23,224 nucleotides of DNA, from contig JAAMXP010003339.1 of the NCBI GenBank assembly GCA_019693395.1, positions 54,223-77,446 on the forward strand, written 5' to 3'. Numbering within the stretch: the first letter of the stretch is position 1; every line of letters begins with the position of its first letter. A program made the translations under genes and the position numbers. Positions 21,536 through 23,224 of the stretch are shown here, piece by piece. The DNA comes from Ettlia oleoabundans (Eukaryota > Chlorophyta > Chlorophyceae > Chlamydomonadales). A model generated the notes under the pieces. That model saw only the letters and a program-made list of their open reading frames with translations. It made no database searches and was not told where the DNA came from.

Positions 21536-23224
21536 CTGCAACACGGGAATCAGAGACAAGATCAGCATTTGCAGCAAGACCGGCGGAAGATAAATTCAGT
21601 CAAGATAATAAAGCAAGCGCCAATACATGGCAGCCCAGCAGGCACACCAGCAAAGCGGAGGGGCTGGCAGCCTCGTTGGCTACTACGTGGCTATCGCCTG
21701 CGCTAGGGATGGTTACCTCTGATGCCCATTGCCAATGGTTGCAGTTTCACGCACCTGCCGCCAGCAAAACAGCTGCGCCCACGGCAATCCCAACAATGGC
21801 GCCAGTAGACAGGCCGCCGCCGCTGCTGTCAGGCTCAGGTGCAGGGGCCGGCGGGGTGGAGTCGGTGTTGGTGACATAACTGCATTCCAAACAATTGACG
21901 GAAGCCGAGAGTGGGTGAAGTGGTCAAAGCACACGTGTTCAAAGGTTCAAAGAGTGAATTGTGTAGGGTCAAAAAGGGCTTGCCAAACACACCTCTTTGA
22001 TTGAACCGTTAACCGACCCCACTAATGCCCCTGTCAACCACCACTCCCTGTGCCAGCCAGGCAGCACCCGCCAATCCCACCCACCTGACAGACCCGTCCA
22101 CCAGCTCCAGCCCAAGCTCACGCAGCCGGTCGGCCAGCTCGCCACTTGCGACAGCCGCCTGCACGCTGGCTTGGATGGCCTGCACAGACGCAGGAAGTAA
22201 GTCAGCACTTGGGAGCTTGTCAATCACCAACACCATCGCAAATTTGGCTGGGGGTGGTTGCAACAGTGGCGCAGCACAAAACAATGTCCCACACCACTCC
22301 CATAACCATGCCCGGCAACAATCAAACAGCGCACCAATGTGACTGACCCAACAGGTAGCGGGCATGCATCGCAAATGGTAGCAAGCTTGCAACACCACCA
22401 CCGCTTGCACAGCATATGTGATGCAGCCTTCCCCTTAGACCAATGTGTTTTAGTTGCAGCCTCACCGAGGGCTCAAGGCTGGAGATGGTGGTGGTGCTGG
22501 CAATCACGCCCGCCTGCATTAGCCGGCGACGGCTGGCCGATGCGGAGGTGGTGGAGATATATTGCGCGCACTGGTTGGCAATTTGGGACATGACCTCATT
22601 GAACTGGCTGTTGAGAGGCTCCGAGTTCAATTCCTCAACAGTTGCGCCTGCACATAGGAGTGGGGTAGGATACAAGGAGGGAAGCATGGGAACCAGGGTG
22701 GCGGTTGGCGGGGAGGAGGCGAGGGCCACTGAGTGGAAACAGCAAGTACCGATCCTCAGGCCAGCTAGCCAGCAAAGACATACCACTGTTTGTGCATCAG
22801 GATTACTGTTGCACCGTATGCCTTAATGCCCAAGCTTGGTGACTTTCCGGAGTTGCAGCTGACCCACTAAAACTGCACTTGCATCGTCGTTTGGCAAGTC
22901 CCATCTGCCTGACACGCACCTGTCAGCCTCATGTTGATCTGCTCGTTGCTGGTGGGCTGGAAGTTGGCAGGGTTGCACCGGATTGTCACGGGTGCTGGAG
23001 GCTGCAGGGAACACGCAGCGGCAGAAGGCGAATCACGGGTCAGCGGTTGGGCATTAGAAAGGGTATACGGGGCAGGCAGAGATGCCAAGCGTTTTGTTGT
23101 TTCCAAAAAAACAAGCAGGGTTGACTCACTGGGCTGGGCACCACAGGAGGCGGCGACTCCACAACTGGGCTGGGCGGCGGTGGAGAGGGCTCGGGCGTGG
23201 GGGGCGGCGGTGACTCAATAGGGG
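18767..23224 (-). CDS. Type I membrane protein with proline-rich ectodomain and NPx[F/Y]-repeat cytoplasmic tail (5' end outside window)
   Basis: Seen: 13 minus-strand exons, 23130-23224 (partial), 22920-23001, 22466-22647, 22085-22179, 21755-21879, 21384-21535, 20989-21126, 20621-20740, 20266-20350, 19952-20055, 19554-19718, 19320-19394 and 18767-19066 (TAA), all in phase, 571 residues in the window. The visible part begins with a PPPPSP-rich stretch like algal wall glycoproteins. A small ectodomain with NPANFQPTS, SRRRLMQAG and LADRLRELGLELVDGSV follows, then a Pro/Glu stalk, a membrane span (about 176-198) with YYYYRKKK as stop-transfer, and an acidic, disordered tail of about 370 residues. 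The tail has NPAF, NPMF, NPLF, NPIY, NPLY and NPMY motifs. I do not recognise a named family. Inferred: a cell-surface receptor or wall-linked protein. The signal peptide is expected upstream. Confidence 0.85.
21384..21879 (-). other. Transmembrane segment and juxtamembrane exons
   Basis: Exon 5 of the window ends with LSTGAIVGIAVGAAVLLAA and the next exon continues AGAGYYYYRKKKGAA. The splice site therefore falls inside the single membrane helix (phase 1). The Gly/Ala-rich helix followed by four Tyr and then Arg-Lys-Lys-Lys fixes the C-terminus as cytosolic. The first NPAF motif lies about 20 residues inside. Confidence 0.85.
22085..23224 (-). other. Proline-rich and juxtamembrane ectodomain exons
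   Basis: The first visible exon encodes repeated SPPPP and PSPVVESPPP units, a hydroxyproline-rich glycoprotein composition. Later exons encode a compact region with two cysteines (IRCNPANF and NQCAQY), a Thr/Ser-rich stretch, the basic SRRRLMQ motif, and a helix pair ending LVDGSVSYVTNTDS. Similar RRxLxQ followed by a segment like A..SG.L...L...G occurs, from memory, in several algal surface proteins of unknown function. Confidence 0.65.

Overview
The window is intron-rich nuclear DNA from a eukaryote, most likely a green alga of the core chlorophytes (a trebouxiophyte would fit; this is inference). The evidence is: four genes cut into 13 or more short exons by GT-AG introns (and one apparent GC-AG intron); TGTAA-type polyadenylation signals downstream of stops; a TKL kinase with the HGDLTG catalytic loop common in algae; a proline-rich (SPPPP) surface protein; and a plastid-type ABC half-transporter whose best remembered match is Arabidopsis ABCD2. 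There are no bacterial operons, IS elements, CRISPR arrays or recognisable tRNA/rRNA genes. Exon boundaries below were read by eye. For three of the four genes the chosen junctions keep one open frame from end to end.

Layout: (1) 227-6058, minus strand: at least 17 exons of a chloroplast/SbmA-like ABC half-transporter. Its last exons lie beyond base 1. (2) 6059-6284: a 226-bp divergent intergenic region, probably a shared promoter. (3) 6285-11126, plus strand: about 16 exons of an importin-alpha-9-like armadillo protein. (4) 11127-12604: convergent 3' flanks with no credible gene. (5) 12605-17677, minus strand: a complete 13-exon gene for a 902-residue signalling kinase with an MGCxxS acylation signal, a GAF domain, a coiled coil, a PAS domain and a TKL kinase domain. 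(6) 17678-18766: promoter of the kinase and 3' UTR of the next gene. (7) 18767-23224, minus strand: the 3' 13 exons of a type I membrane protein with a proline-rich ectodomain, one membrane span and a cytoplasmic tail of about 370 residues carrying eleven NPx[F/Y] motifs. Its 5' end is outside the window.

The genes do not form a pathway. The most unusual item is the NPx[F/Y] tail, built from duplicated phase-0 exons in a lineage where no such multi-motif receptor tail is known to me. The acylated GAF-PAS-TKL kinase with a non-RD catalytic loop comes second.
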